Source of the DNA: Epilithonimonas hungarica
Lineage (GTDB): Bacteria; Bacteroidota; Bacteroidia; Flavobacteriales; Weeksellaceae
Length of the DNA: 64,000 bases
Assembly: GCF_900102265.1 (NCBI RefSeq)
Contig: NZ_FNBH01000003.1
Span: 248,001 to 312,000 of the forward strand
Reading direction: 5' to 3'
Shown: positions 1 through 7,498 of the stretch, in pieces
Layout: each line of letters starts with the position of its first letter
Numbering within the stretch: the first letter of the stretch is position 1
Notes under the pieces: generated by a model
What the model was told of the DNA's origin: nothing
What the model saw: the letters and a program-made list of their open reading frames with translations, nothing else
The model's database searches: none
Position numbers and translations under genes: made by a program

Positions 1-290
1 GTACAAACCTTGGTCCCAAAATGGCTATAGAACCTACTTCCCTTACAAGAATCATCAAACTTCTTGAAGACAATGGTTATATCTACAAAGAAAAAACCAC
101 AACTGATAAGCGGGAAGTCATTATCAAATTAACTGATAAAGGTATCAATTCCAGAAACTTATCAAAAGAAGTAGTTCTTAATTTCAATAAAAAAGTTTTG
201 GAAAGAATTGCTCCTGAGAAATTTGAAGTTTTCAAAGAAGTGATGACAGACATTCTGAAAATAGCAAACGAACTTAATCATAAAAAATAA
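1..290 (+). CDS. MarR-family transcriptional regulator, 3' part only
   Basis: The reading frame is open from the first bases of the window, so the gene starts upstream and only about the last 95 residues are seen. The visible part is the recognition helix and wing of a MarR winged helix (EPTSLTRIIKLLEDNGYI, then the wing with TDKREV and LTDKG), followed by the C-terminal dimerisation helix. MarR proteins are ligand-responsive repressors or activators. The stop lies 8 bases before the FadN-like gene, so it is probably the first gene of the beta-oxidation operon and a likely acyl-CoA or fatty-acid responsive regulator of it. That role is inferred from position. The ATG at 21 is internal to the domain and not the true start. 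Confidence 0.85.
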   Translation, partial: TNLGPKMAIEPTSLTRIIKLLEDNGYIYKEKTTTDKREVIIKLTDKGINSRNLSKEVVLNFNKKVLERIAPEKFEVFKEVMTDILKIANELNHKK

Positions 291-298
291 TTCTAATA

Positions 299-2698
299 AT
301 GAACAGAAAAATAAAACACGTTACAGTCCTCGGCTCCGGCGTGATGGGTTCCGGAATTGCCTGTCATTTGGCTGGTAACGGGATTCAGGTTTTGATGTTG
401 GATATGCCTCCGAAAGAGTTGTCCGAAAAAGACAAAGCGACGGGCGTAAATCCAGAAAGTAAAAAATTCAGAAACAGCGTGGCTCAAGGCCATCTTGATA
501 CCGCTCTGAAAAGCAATCCTTCGCCCATCTACGATAAATCTTTCGCTTCCAGAATCACCGTTGGAAACTTCGAAGATGATTTGGAGAAAATCAAAAATTC
601 GGATTGGGTGATTGAAGTGATTGTTGAGAGATTGGACATCAAACAATCGATGTTCGAGAAAGTTGATAAGCTTCGCAAACCGGGAACTTTGATAACTTCT
701 AACACATCAGGAATTCCGATTCATCTGATGTCAGAAGGAAGGTCAGAAGATTTCCAGAAGCATTTTTGTGGAACTCACTTCTTTAATCCACCAAGATATT
801 TGAAATTATTTGAAGTAATTCCAGGTCCGAAAACGGATAAATCTGTGATTGATTTCTTTATGTCTTACGGCGAAAAATTCCTTGGAAAAACAACCGTACT
901 TTGTAAAGATACTCCAGGCTTTATAGGAAATAGAATCGGTGTTTATTCGATGGCGAAAATTATGGAGCTGACTGAGGAAATCGGTTTGACTATTGAAGAA
1001 GCAGATTCTTTGACAGGTGATTTGCTTAATCGTCCAAAAACCGGAACTTTCAAATTGGGAGATTTGGTTGGTTTGGACACAGCTTTCAATGTAACAAAAG
1101 GACTTCAGGCGAATCTTAAAAATGATGAAATGGTTCAGGCGCTTAAAGATTCCAAAACTTTGAATCATTTAATTGAAAATAAATTCCTTGGCGATAAAGC
1201 TAAAAAAGGATTCTATTATAAAGAAAAAGATGCTGGCGGAAATGTCAACCGTTTTGTTCTTAATTATGAAACGCTTGGTTATGAACCGACGAAACAACCA
1301 AAACTTCCAATCGTAAAGGCGGCGAAAGAAGCCGGAAGTTTGAAAAATCGTTTGCCAATTTTGTTGAAAGACCAAACCAAAGCCGGCGAATTGATTCGAA
1401 AACATTATGCTTCACTTTTCGCTTATGTTTCTCAGCGAGTTCCTGAAATTACCGATGTTTTCTATTCTATCGATGATGCGATGAAAACCGGTTATGCCTG
1501 GAAATATGGACCATTCGAAAACTGGGATTTCTTAGGAATTCAAAAAGGAATCGATTTGGTAGAAAGCGAAGGTTATAAAGTGGCTGATTGGGTTAAGGAA
1601 ATGCTGGCTTCCGGAAACGAATCTTTCTACAAATTGGAAAACGGAAAGCAGTTATTCTACAATCAAAATACAAAAACTTACGAACCAATTCCAGGTTTGG
1701 ATGCGTTCATTATTCTTGATAATATCAGAAAAGAAAAAACCATCTGGTCGAATTCAGAATCTGCGTTAATTGATTTAGGTGACGGCATTTTGAACTTCGA
1801 ATTCCGTTCAAAAATGAATTCTCTTGGAGGAGGCGTTTTGGAAGGCATTAATAAATCGATTGACATTGCTGAGAAAGATTACAGAGGTTTGGTGGTTGGA
1901 AATCAGGCTGATAATTTCTCTGTTGGAGCCAACTTAGCAATGGTAATGATGATGGCTGTTGAGCAGGATTGGTACGAACTGAATATGGCCATTAACTTGT
2001 TCCAACAAACATCAATGAAACTAAGATATTCATCAATTCCAGTTATTGCGGCACCTTTCGGAATGACGCTTGGTGGCGGTTGTGAATTTTCGATGCATTC
2101 AGATAAAATTGTTGCAGCTGCAGAAACTTATATCGGTTTGGTGGAAGTTGGTGTTGGTTTGATTCCAGGCGGTGGCGGAACGAAAGAGTTCGCTTTAAGA
2201 GCTTTGAAAGGTGCACTTCCAGACGATGTTAAAACAAATCATTTGCGAAATTACTTTATGAACATTGCGACGGCAAAAGTGGCAACTTCTGCTCACGAAG
2301 CTAAGCAAATGGGAATTTTGACCGACAAAGATATCATCGTCGTCAACAAAGACCGCCAGATTGCGGAAGCAAAACGTCAGGCGATTGTTTTGGACGAATT
2401 AGGCTACACACCACCAGTTCCTGAGAAAATTAAAGTTTTAGGAAAAGAATCAATGGGAATGTTCTATGTTGGGACAGACCAAATGGTTGCCGGCGGTTAC
2501 GCCTCAGAACACGACAGATTGATTGCCAACAAAATCGGTTACGTAATGACCGGCGGAAATCTCTCCGAACCGACTGAAGTTTCCGAACAATATCTTTTAG
2601 ACCTCGAAAGAGAAGCATTCCTTTCACTTTGCGGCGAGAGAAAAACGCTTGAAAGAATTCAGACGATGTTGACAACTGGAAAACCACTCAGAAACTAG
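299..2698 (+). CDS. fadN: 3-hydroxyacyl-CoA dehydrogenase / enoyl-CoA hydratase (FadN type)
   Basis: Bifunctional cytoplasmic beta-oxidation enzyme of 799 residues. It hydrates 2-enoyl-CoA and oxidises the 3-hydroxyacyl-CoA with NAD. An N-terminal Rossmann domain (LGSGVMGSGIA near residue 11) and the 3HCDH C-terminal domain (GFIGNRIGVY near 205) come first. The crotonase domain is C-terminal, with oxyanion/catalytic motifs GGGCEFSMHSD and GLVEVGVGLIPGGGGT, both with Glu. Dehydrogenase first and crotonase last is the Bacillus FadN arrangement, the reverse of E. coli FadB, and the length fits FadN (about 790). It is followed by FadA- and FadE-like genes on the same strand, as in fadNAE. Confidence 0.93.
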   Translation: MNRKIKHVTVLGSGVMGSGIACHLAGNGIQVLMLDMPPKELSEKDKATGVNPESKKFRNSVAQGHLDTALKSNPSPIYDKSFASRITVGNFEDDLEKIKNSDWVIEVIVERLDIKQSMFEKVDKLRKPGTLITSNTSGIPIHLMSEGRSEDFQKHFCGTHFFNPPRYLKLFEVIPGPKTDKSVIDFFMSYGEKFLGKTTVLCKDTPGFIGNRIGVYSMAKIMELTEEIGLTIEEADSLTGDLLNRPKTGTFKLGDLVGLDTAFNVTKGLQANLKNDEMVQALKDSKTLNHLIENKFLGDKAKKGFYYKEKDAGGNVNRFVLNYETLGYEPTKQPKLPIVKAAKEAGSLKNRLPILLKDQTKAGELIRKHYASLFAYVSQRVPEITDVFYSIDDAMKTGYAWKYGPFENWDFLGIQKGIDLVESEGYKVADWVKEMLASGNESFYKLENGKQLFYNQNTKTYEPIPGLDAFIILDNIRKEKTIWSNSESALIDLGDGILNFEFRSKMNSLGGGVLEGINKSIDIAEKDYRGLVVGNQADNFSVGANLAMVMMMAVEQDWYELNMAINLFQQTSMKLRYSSIPVIAAPFGMTLGGGCEFSMHSDKIVAAAETYIGLVEVGVGLIPGGGGTKEFALRALKGALPDDVKTNHLRNYFMNIATAKVATSAHEAKQMGILTDKDIIVVNKDRQIAEAKRQAIVLDELGYTPPVPEKIKVLGKESMGMFYVGTDQMVAGGYASEHDRLIANKIGYVMTGGNLSEPTEVSEQYLLDLEREAFLSLCGERKTLERIQTMLTTGKPLRN

Positions 2699-2701
2699 AT
2701 A

Positions 2702-2730
2702 AGAGATTTTAAGACCGGAGACAAGAGGCT
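2702..2730. repeat. left inverted flank of four-helix-bundle cassette 1
   Basis: This 29-base stretch after the FadN stop resembles the reverse complement of 3126-3154 after the small gene (about 21 of 29 positions match by eye). Both carry the AGAGAT...GACAAGAG theme. The right copy also folds on itself (gacaagag 3120-3127 with ctcttgtc 3136-3143). The small gene therefore sits between imperfect inverted repeats. Confidence 0.5.
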
Positions 2731-2749
2731 GATAAAAAACAATTAGAAT

Positions 2750-3115
2750 ATGCACAATATTAGAAAATTAAAAATCTGGAATGATTCTATTGATTTAGTA
2801 ATTGAAGTTTATAAGGCTTTAGCGACTATGCCGATTGAAGAAAAATATGGTTTGTCTTCTCAAATCAAAAGATGTGCAGTTTCTATTCCTTCGAATATTG
2901 CAGAAGGTGCTGGACGAGAAAGAGAAAAAGAATTTTATCATTTTTTAAATATCGCTTATGGTTCTTCGTACGAACTTCAAACCCAACTTATTATCTGTGA
3001 AAGATTAAATTTCATATCCATAGAAGTAAATGAATCACTGCTAAATAAGTTGGATGAAATTCAAAAAATGCTTTTTGTCTTCAAAGAAAATCTCAAGAAA
3101 AACATTAATATTTAA
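2750..3115 (+). CDS. four-helix bundle protein (S23/23S rRNA IVS family)
   Basis: A 121-residue protein with the hallmarks of the S23 ribosomal-IVS/four-helix bundle family: an N-terminal KIWNDSIDLVIEVYKA helix, then GLSSQIKRCAVSIPSNIAEG (near residues 37-56) and a long C-terminal helical pair. Members were first found in intervening sequences of 23S rRNA and occur widely as stand-alone genes in Bacteroidota. No enzymatic residues are evident and the biochemical role is unknown. It lies between the FadN- and FadA-like genes, 51 bases after the former and 45 before the latter, between imperfect inverted flanks. A second, divergent family member lies in the next spacer. Confidence 0.85.
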   Translation: MHNIRKLKIWNDSIDLVIEVYKALATMPIEEKYGLSSQIKRCAVSIPSNIAEGAGREREKEFYHFLNIAYGSSYELQTQLIICERLNFISIEVNESLLNKLDEIQKMLFVFKENLKKNINI

Positions 3116-3125
3116 ATCTGACAAG

Positions 3126-3154
3126 AGTCTCAAATCTCTTGTCTAAATATCTCT
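3126..3154. repeat. right inverted flank of four-helix-bundle cassette 1
   Basis: Imperfect inverted match to 2702-2730. It overlaps a hairpin (3120-3143, 8-bp arms, 8-base loop) without a strong U-tract, so it may attenuate or stabilise the mRNA between the small gene and the thiolase rather than terminate transcription. Confidence 0.45.
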
Positions 3155-3160
3155 AAATCT

Positions 3161-4339
3161 ATGAACGAAGCATATATAGTAACAGGATACAGAACAGCAG
3201 TTGGTAAAGCGCCGAAAGGTTCTTTGCGTTTTACCCGACCAGATGATATGGCGGCAACTGTGATACAACATCTGATGAAAGATGTTCCAAATCTTGACCC
3301 GGCCCGCATCGACGATTTGATTGTCGGTTGTGCAATGCCGGAAGCAGAGCAAGGACTAAATGTCGCAAGACTGATTTCACTAATGGGATTGGATACGGAC
3401 AAAGTGCCGGGTGTGACAGTCAACAGATATTGCGCATCAGGCTCAGAAGCGATTGCGATTGCGGCAGCTAAAATCAAAGCTGGAATGGCGGAATGCATCA
3501 TTGCTGGTGGTGCAGAAAGTATGTCTTATATCCCGATGGGCGGTTACAAACCGATTCCTGATACGGATTTGGCCAAGAAACATCCCGATTATTATTGGGG
3601 AATGGGATTGACTGCGGAAGCGGTTGCCAACGAATTCAAAGTGAGTCGTGAGGAGCAGGACCAATTTGCTTACAACTCGCACCAGAAAGCGATGAAAGCC
3701 ATCAAGGAAGGAAAATTTGAAAATCAGATTGTTCCGATTGATGTCGCATATAATTTCCTTGATGAAAAGGAAAAAATCCAGACCAAAGAATACGCCTTCA
3801 AACAAGATGAAGGTCCAAGAGCTGATACTTCGGTGGAAGCTTTGGCAAAACTTCGTCCGGTTTTCGCGGCCAATGGTTCTGTAACAGCTGGTAACTCTTC
3901 TCAAACTTCTGACGGTGCTGCTTTCACAATGGTAATGTCCGAAAGAATGGTAAAAGAATTGAACTTGACTCCGGTTGCGAGACTTCTCTCCTATTCGACT
4001 GTCGGCGTTCCGCCAAGAATTATGGGAATCGGACCAATGTTCGCCATTCCAAAAGCGTTGGAACAAGCTGGACTTAAACAATCTGATATTGATTTGTTTG
4101 AATTGAATGAAGCCTTCGCCTCTCAATCAGTGACGATTTTAAGAGAATTGGACATCAATCCAGACATCGTCAACGTAAACGGAGGCGCCATCGCTCTTGG
4201 ACATCCACTTGGTTGTACAGGAACTAAATTAACTGTTCAGCTTCTTGACGAAATGAAACGCAGAAACAGCAAATATGGTGTTGTGACAATGTGCGTAGGA
4301 ACTGGTCAGGGCGCAGCGAGTGTATTTGAACTACTTTAA
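3161..4339 (+). CDS. fadA: acetyl-CoA C-acyltransferase (3-ketoacyl-CoA thiolase)
   Basis: Thiolase of 392 residues, the usual length. It cleaves 3-ketoacyl-CoA with CoA to acetyl-CoA and a shortened acyl-CoA. The nucleophilic Cys lies in NRYCASGSEA (near residue 91). The C-terminal signature has NGGAIALGHPLGCTG, with catalytic His and second Cys, and GTGQGAASVFELL closes the protein. It is the third member of the FadN-FadA-FadE set on this strand and acts in the cytoplasm after the FadN step. Confidence 0.94.
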   Translation: MNEAYIVTGYRTAVGKAPKGSLRFTRPDDMAATVIQHLMKDVPNLDPARIDDLIVGCAMPEAEQGLNVARLISLMGLDTDKVPGVTVNRYCASGSEAIAIAAAKIKAGMAECIIAGGAESMSYIPMGGYKPIPDTDLAKKHPDYYWGMGLTAEAVANEFKVSREEQDQFAYNSHQKAMKAIKEGKFENQIVPIDVAYNFLDEKEKIQTKEYAFKQDEGPRADTSVEALAKLRPVFAANGSVTAGNSSQTSDGAAFTMVMSERMVKELNLTPVARLLSYSTVGVPPRIMGIGPMFAIPKALEQAGLKQSDIDLFELNEAFASQSVTILRELDINPDIVNVNGGAIALGHPLGCTGTKLTVQLLDEMKRRNSKYGVVTMCVGTGQGAASVFELL

Positions 4340-4346
4340 TAATTAT

Positions 4347-4374
4347 AGATTTTAAATTATAAATTTTAGATGAG
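4347..4374. repeat. left inverted flank of four-helix-bundle cassette 2
   Basis: An A/T-rich stretch (agattttaaattataaattt...) directly before the second four-helix-bundle gene. It matches the reverse complement of 4744-4776 with one gap of about 7 bases. Low complexity weakens the claim, but the inverted placement repeats what is seen around the first such gene. Confidence 0.4.
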
Positions 4375-4731
4375 ATGAGCTTCAAAGAAGATAATTTGAT
4401 TCAACATAAAACATTTGAATTTGCATTAAGTATAATTAAATTTTATGCGATTTGTAAATCTCAGAATGAATTTATTCTTTCAAAGCAGATTCTTCGTTGT
4501 GGAGCTTCGATTGGTGCAAATGTAGAAGAAGCAATTGCTGCTCAATCTAAAAAAGATTTTATTTCAAAACTTTCTATTGCAAACAAAGAGGCAAGAGAAA
4601 CAAGATATTGGTTAAAGCTTTATCAGTCATCAAATCTTGTAGAGATTGAGGTTGATTCTTATTTAAAGGAAATCGAAAGCATCATTAATATTCTAACTAA
4701 AATCATCAAAACTTCATCTGAAAATTTATAA
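4375..4731 (+). CDS. four-helix bundle protein (S23/23S rRNA IVS family), second copy
   Basis: A 118-residue S23-family protein with the conserved core KQILRCGASIGANVEEAIAA (near 41-60) and SKLSIANKEARETRYWLKLY, followed by a C-terminal helix. It differs clearly in sequence from the copy at 2750 (same fold, different subfamily), so it is not a recent duplication. Function is unknown for the family. It lies between FadA- and FadE-like genes with A/T-rich inverted flanks on both sides. Confidence 0.85.
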   Translation: MSFKEDNLIQHKTFEFALSIIKFYAICKSQNEFILSKQILRCGASIGANVEEAIAAQSKKDFISKLSIANKEARETRYWLKLYQSSNLVEIEVDSYLKEIESIINILTKIIKTSSENL

Positions 4732-4743
4732 CAGCGAATCTTA

Positions 4744-4776
4744 CATTTAAAATTTATAATCTAAAATTTAAAATCA
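4744..4776. repeat. right inverted flank of four-helix-bundle cassette 2
   Basis: Inverted, gapped counterpart of 4347-4374. It lies just before the acyl-CoA dehydrogenase start at 4784. Confidence 0.4.
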
Positions 4777-4783
4777 CAATAAT

Positions 4784-6571
4784 ATGTCAACAGATACAAA
4801 AACATTAGACGGCGGCGAATTCCTAGTAAGGGATATTACTGCTCAGGAAATTTTCAGCATCGAGGAATTGTCCGAAGAACAAAAGATGCTTCGGGATTCT
4901 GCAAAGGAATTCATCGATAAAGAAGTGGTTCCGAATAAGGAAAGATTCGAGAAAAAAGATTACGCTTATACGGAAGAAGTAATGCGTAAAATCGGTGAAA
5001 TGGGATTCCTGGGAATTGCTGTTCCGGAAGCTTACGGCGGTTTGGGAATGGGATTCGTGACCACAATGCTGGCTTGCGATTACCTTTCCGGTTCTACAGG
5101 TTCATTGGCAACGGCTTATGGCGCGCATACGGGAATTGGAACTTTACCAATCCTACTTTACGGAAGCGAATATCTAAAAAACAAATATCTTCCGGACCTA
5201 GCGGCTGGAACCAAATTCGGCGCTTATTGTTTGACTGAGCCAGATGCAGGTTCTGATGCCAACAGCGGAAAAACAAGAGCCAAACTTTCCGAAGACGGCA
5301 AACATTATATCATCAACGGACAGAAAATGTGGATTTCCAACGCAGGTTTTGCAGATACTTTCACTTTATTCGCCAAGATTGACGATGACAAAAACATCAC
5401 CGGATTTGTCATCAACCGTTCAGAATTAGAAAATCCTGAGAGTATGACTTTCGGAGAGGAAGAACATAAATTGGGAATCCGTGCGTCTTCTACACGTCAG
5501 GTTTTCTTCAATGATATGAAAGTTCCGGTGGAGAATCTTTTGGGTGAAAGAAACAACGGTTTCAAAATCGCTCTTAATGCCTTGAACGTTGGCCGAATCA
5601 AATTGGCGGCGGCGTGTCTGGATGCACAAAGAAGAATCCTAAACCATTCATTGACTTATTCTACAGAGAGAAAACAGTTTGGCGTTTCTATCAACACTTT
5701 CGGCGCAATTCGCAAGAAGTTGGCGGAGATGGCGACTGGCGCTTTCGTGAGTGAGGCTGGTTCTTACCGTGGTGCAAAAGATGTCGAAAACAAAATCGAG
5801 AAATTGGTTGCTGGCGGAATGAATCACGAAGAAGCGGAACTGAAAGGCGTAGAGGAATTCGCTGTAGAATGTTCTATCCTGAAAGTTTTCGTTTCAGATT
5901 TAGCGCAGCATTCAGCGGATGAAGGGATTCAAATTTTTGGTGGAATGGGCTTCTCAGAAGACACACCAATGGAATCCGCGTGGAGAGATTCAAGGATTTC
6001 CAGAATCTACGAAGGAACCAACGAAATCAACAGACTTTTGGCCGTTGGAATGCTCATCAAGCGTACAATGCAAGGGAAAATCGACCTTTTGACGCCTGCA
6101 AAAAATGTAGGAAAAGAATTGATGGGAATTCCGTCTTTCGACATTCCGGATTATTCAGAATATATGTCTGAGGAAAAAGAGGTCATCAAAAATCTGAAGA
6201 AAGTATTCCTGATGGTTTCCGGTTCTGCCCTTCAAAAATATATGATGGACATCGAGAAACAACAGCACCTTCTCCTGAACGCTTCCGAAATCCTGAACCA
6301 AATCTATATGGCAGAATCTGCCATCCTGAGAGCGGAGAAACATTTCGATACAGATTCTGTAGAAGCAGCAATGGCAAGACTGAATCTTTACAAAGCCGTT
6401 GACATCATCGCAACCAACGCCAAAGAAGGCATCGTTTCTTTCTCCGAAGGCGACGAGCAAAGAATGATGCTAGCCGGACTAAGACGTTTTACAAAATACG
6501 TGAACACGCCAAATCCAATTGCCTTGGCCGAAAAGATTGCCGCTCATTTTATTGGGAAAGGTTCTTATTAA
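4784..6571 (+). CDS. fadE: acyl-CoA dehydrogenase (FadE type)
   Basis: FAD-dependent acyl-CoA dehydrogenase of 595 residues that introduces the 2,3 double bond at the first step of beta-oxidation. The ACAD core shows the FAD/substrate motif YCLTEPDAGSDANS, the middle beta domain (GQKMWISNAGFADTFTLFAK) and the C-terminal helical domain with the catalytic base motif RIYEGTNEINR. An extra C-terminal helical region of about 160 residues gives the long, VLCAD-like form seen in FadE of Bacillus. It completes the operon and is followed by a strong terminator. Its last codons (IAAHFIGKGSY) recur as remnants at 6750 and 12868. Confidence 0.93.
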   Translation: MSTDTKTLDGGEFLVRDITAQEIFSIEELSEEQKMLRDSAKEFIDKEVVPNKERFEKKDYAYTEEVMRKIGEMGFLGIAVPEAYGGLGMGFVTTMLACDYLSGSTGSLATAYGAHTGIGTLPILLYGSEYLKNKYLPDLAAGTKFGAYCLTEPDAGSDANSGKTRAKLSEDGKHYIINGQKMWISNAGFADTFTLFAKIDDDKNITGFVINRSELENPESMTFGEEEHKLGIRASSTRQVFFNDMKVPVENLLGERNNGFKIALNALNVGRIKLAAACLDAQRRILNHSLTYSTERKQFGVSINTFGAIRKKLAEMATGAFVSEAGSYRGAKDVENKIEKLVAGGMNHEEAELKGVEEFAVECSILKVFVSDLAQHSADEGIQIFGGMGFSEDTPMESAWRDSRISRIYEGTNEINRLLAVGMLIKRTMQGKIDLLTPAKNVGKELMGIPSFDIPDYSEYMSEEKEVIKNLKKVFLMVSGSALQKYMMDIEKQQHLLLNASEILNQIYMAESAILRAEKHFDTDSVEAAMARLNLYKAVDIIATNAKEGIVSFSEGDEQRMMLAGLRRFTKYVNTPNPIALAEKIAAHFIGKGSY

Positions 6572-6591
6572 TAATCAATTTAATTATACGC

Positions 6592-6630
6592 AAAACCCGC
6601 CTCAGAAAATCTCTGAGGCGGGTTTTATTT
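6592..6630 (+). terminator. rho-independent terminator of the fad operon
   Basis: Perfect 15-bp stem (aaaacccgcctcaga 6592-6606 with tctgaggcgggtttt 6612-6626), 5-base loop, then a T-rich tail, 20 bases after the FadE stop. Confidence 0.9.
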
Positions 6631-6749
6631 ATGTGACCGTCACCTTCGAGCGATACAGAGTGCCACCCCCGCCCGAGTGTGCCGTTCCATTATTTTTTAT
6701 TGGCTTATAAAATAATGATTTTCTCCAATGCTACTGTTCCTATAGACAA

Positions 6750-6802
6750 AATGCCTCTCATTTTATTGAGAAAGAGTATTACTGAAATCAATTTAAATAT
6801 AC
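6750..6802 (+). pseudogene. degenerate copy of the fadE 3' end (copy B)
   Basis: Bases here align with 6538-6590, the end of fadE and its trailer. In the matching frame they read ASHFIEKEYY then stop, against AAHFIGKGSY-stop in fadE, and the following catcaatttaaatatac parallels the fadE trailer. The terminator hairpin is not kept. No gene was found in 6633-6897. It is one of two decayed fadE tails flanking the accessory block 6898-12797. Confidence 0.6.
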
Positions 6803-6897
6803 CAAATATTGCTTTAGAAATTTCTAAATTGACATTTAATAAACTAAACCTTGCCATCTTAAGTGATAAGGTTTAATTATTAATATGAAAAATAAAA

Positions 6898-7473
6898 TTA
6901 GTTTTCTCCGGCGTTAATTGGATTTCCTGTTTTGTATCCGTAATTGAAAATGGTGATTTTATCTTTTGAAATCAACAGCTTTAGCCAGCCATAAGAAGCA
7001 AATTCTGTATTGCCCCCAATGTTGAAGCCTATGTAAAAAGTTTCATCAAGTTTAACTGTGTTAGCTGCATTATTGGTATTATTGTAATAGTTAATAATAG
7101 GAAGTGAACCTGAAAAATATCCCATTCCCGAATTAATACTAATACCTTCAGGAACACTATAAATTGTACCGCCATTGCTTTTGGCAAATCCTAATGGTGG
7201 ATTGATAAGAACAGACACCAAATATTGCTGAATAGTTCCGTTATTATATAATATTTTGTAATAGGATATAGTATAATTGTAATCTGTATCATTGATTCTC
7301 AATGTCCCTATATAACTTTGGCTGTTATTGTTAGAAACTGTGATTTCTTTGTTAACATCTACAGTTTGAACCTTGTCACTGAAAACTAATCCTTCTATCT
7401 GACTTCTGTCACTACAGCCGATTAGGATTGTTAAGCAAATAGAGAAAAATATTTTATTGATGTAAGTATTCAT
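6898..7473 (-). CDS. hypothetical lipoprotein
   Basis: A 191-residue protein. The ATG at 7473 is chosen because it gives a clean lipoprotein signal peptide (MNTYINKIFFSICLTILIGC, lipobox LIGC). Longer readings add 21 residues that overlap the upstream gene and would bury the signal. After lipidation at Cys20 the mature part is Ser/Asn/Thr-rich with beta-strand-like segments (SYIGTLRINDTDYNYTISYYK) and no recognised domain. It is the last gene of a three-gene minus-strand set, 25 bases after the secreted barrel-like protein, and probably sits in the outer membrane or periplasm with it. Confidence 0.7.
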   Translation of the reverse strand: MNTYINKIFFSICLTILIGCSDRSQIEGLVFSDKVQTVDVNKEITVSNNNSQSYIGTLRINDTDYNYTISYYKILYNNGTIQQYLVSVLINPPLGFAKSNGGTIYSVPEGISINSGMGYFSGSLPIINYYNNTNNAANTVKLDETFYIGFNIGGNTEFASYGWLKLLISKDKITIFNYGYKTGNPINAGEN

Positions 7474-7498
7474 TTTTAATAGTGTTTTTAGTTTGACA

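Noticed and set aside
6631-6720. GC-rich stretch after the fad terminator as a small gene or RNA
   Set aside because: There is no stable start, no hairpin of note and no similarity to anything recognised; it is probably debris of the same rearrangement that left the fadE tail copy.
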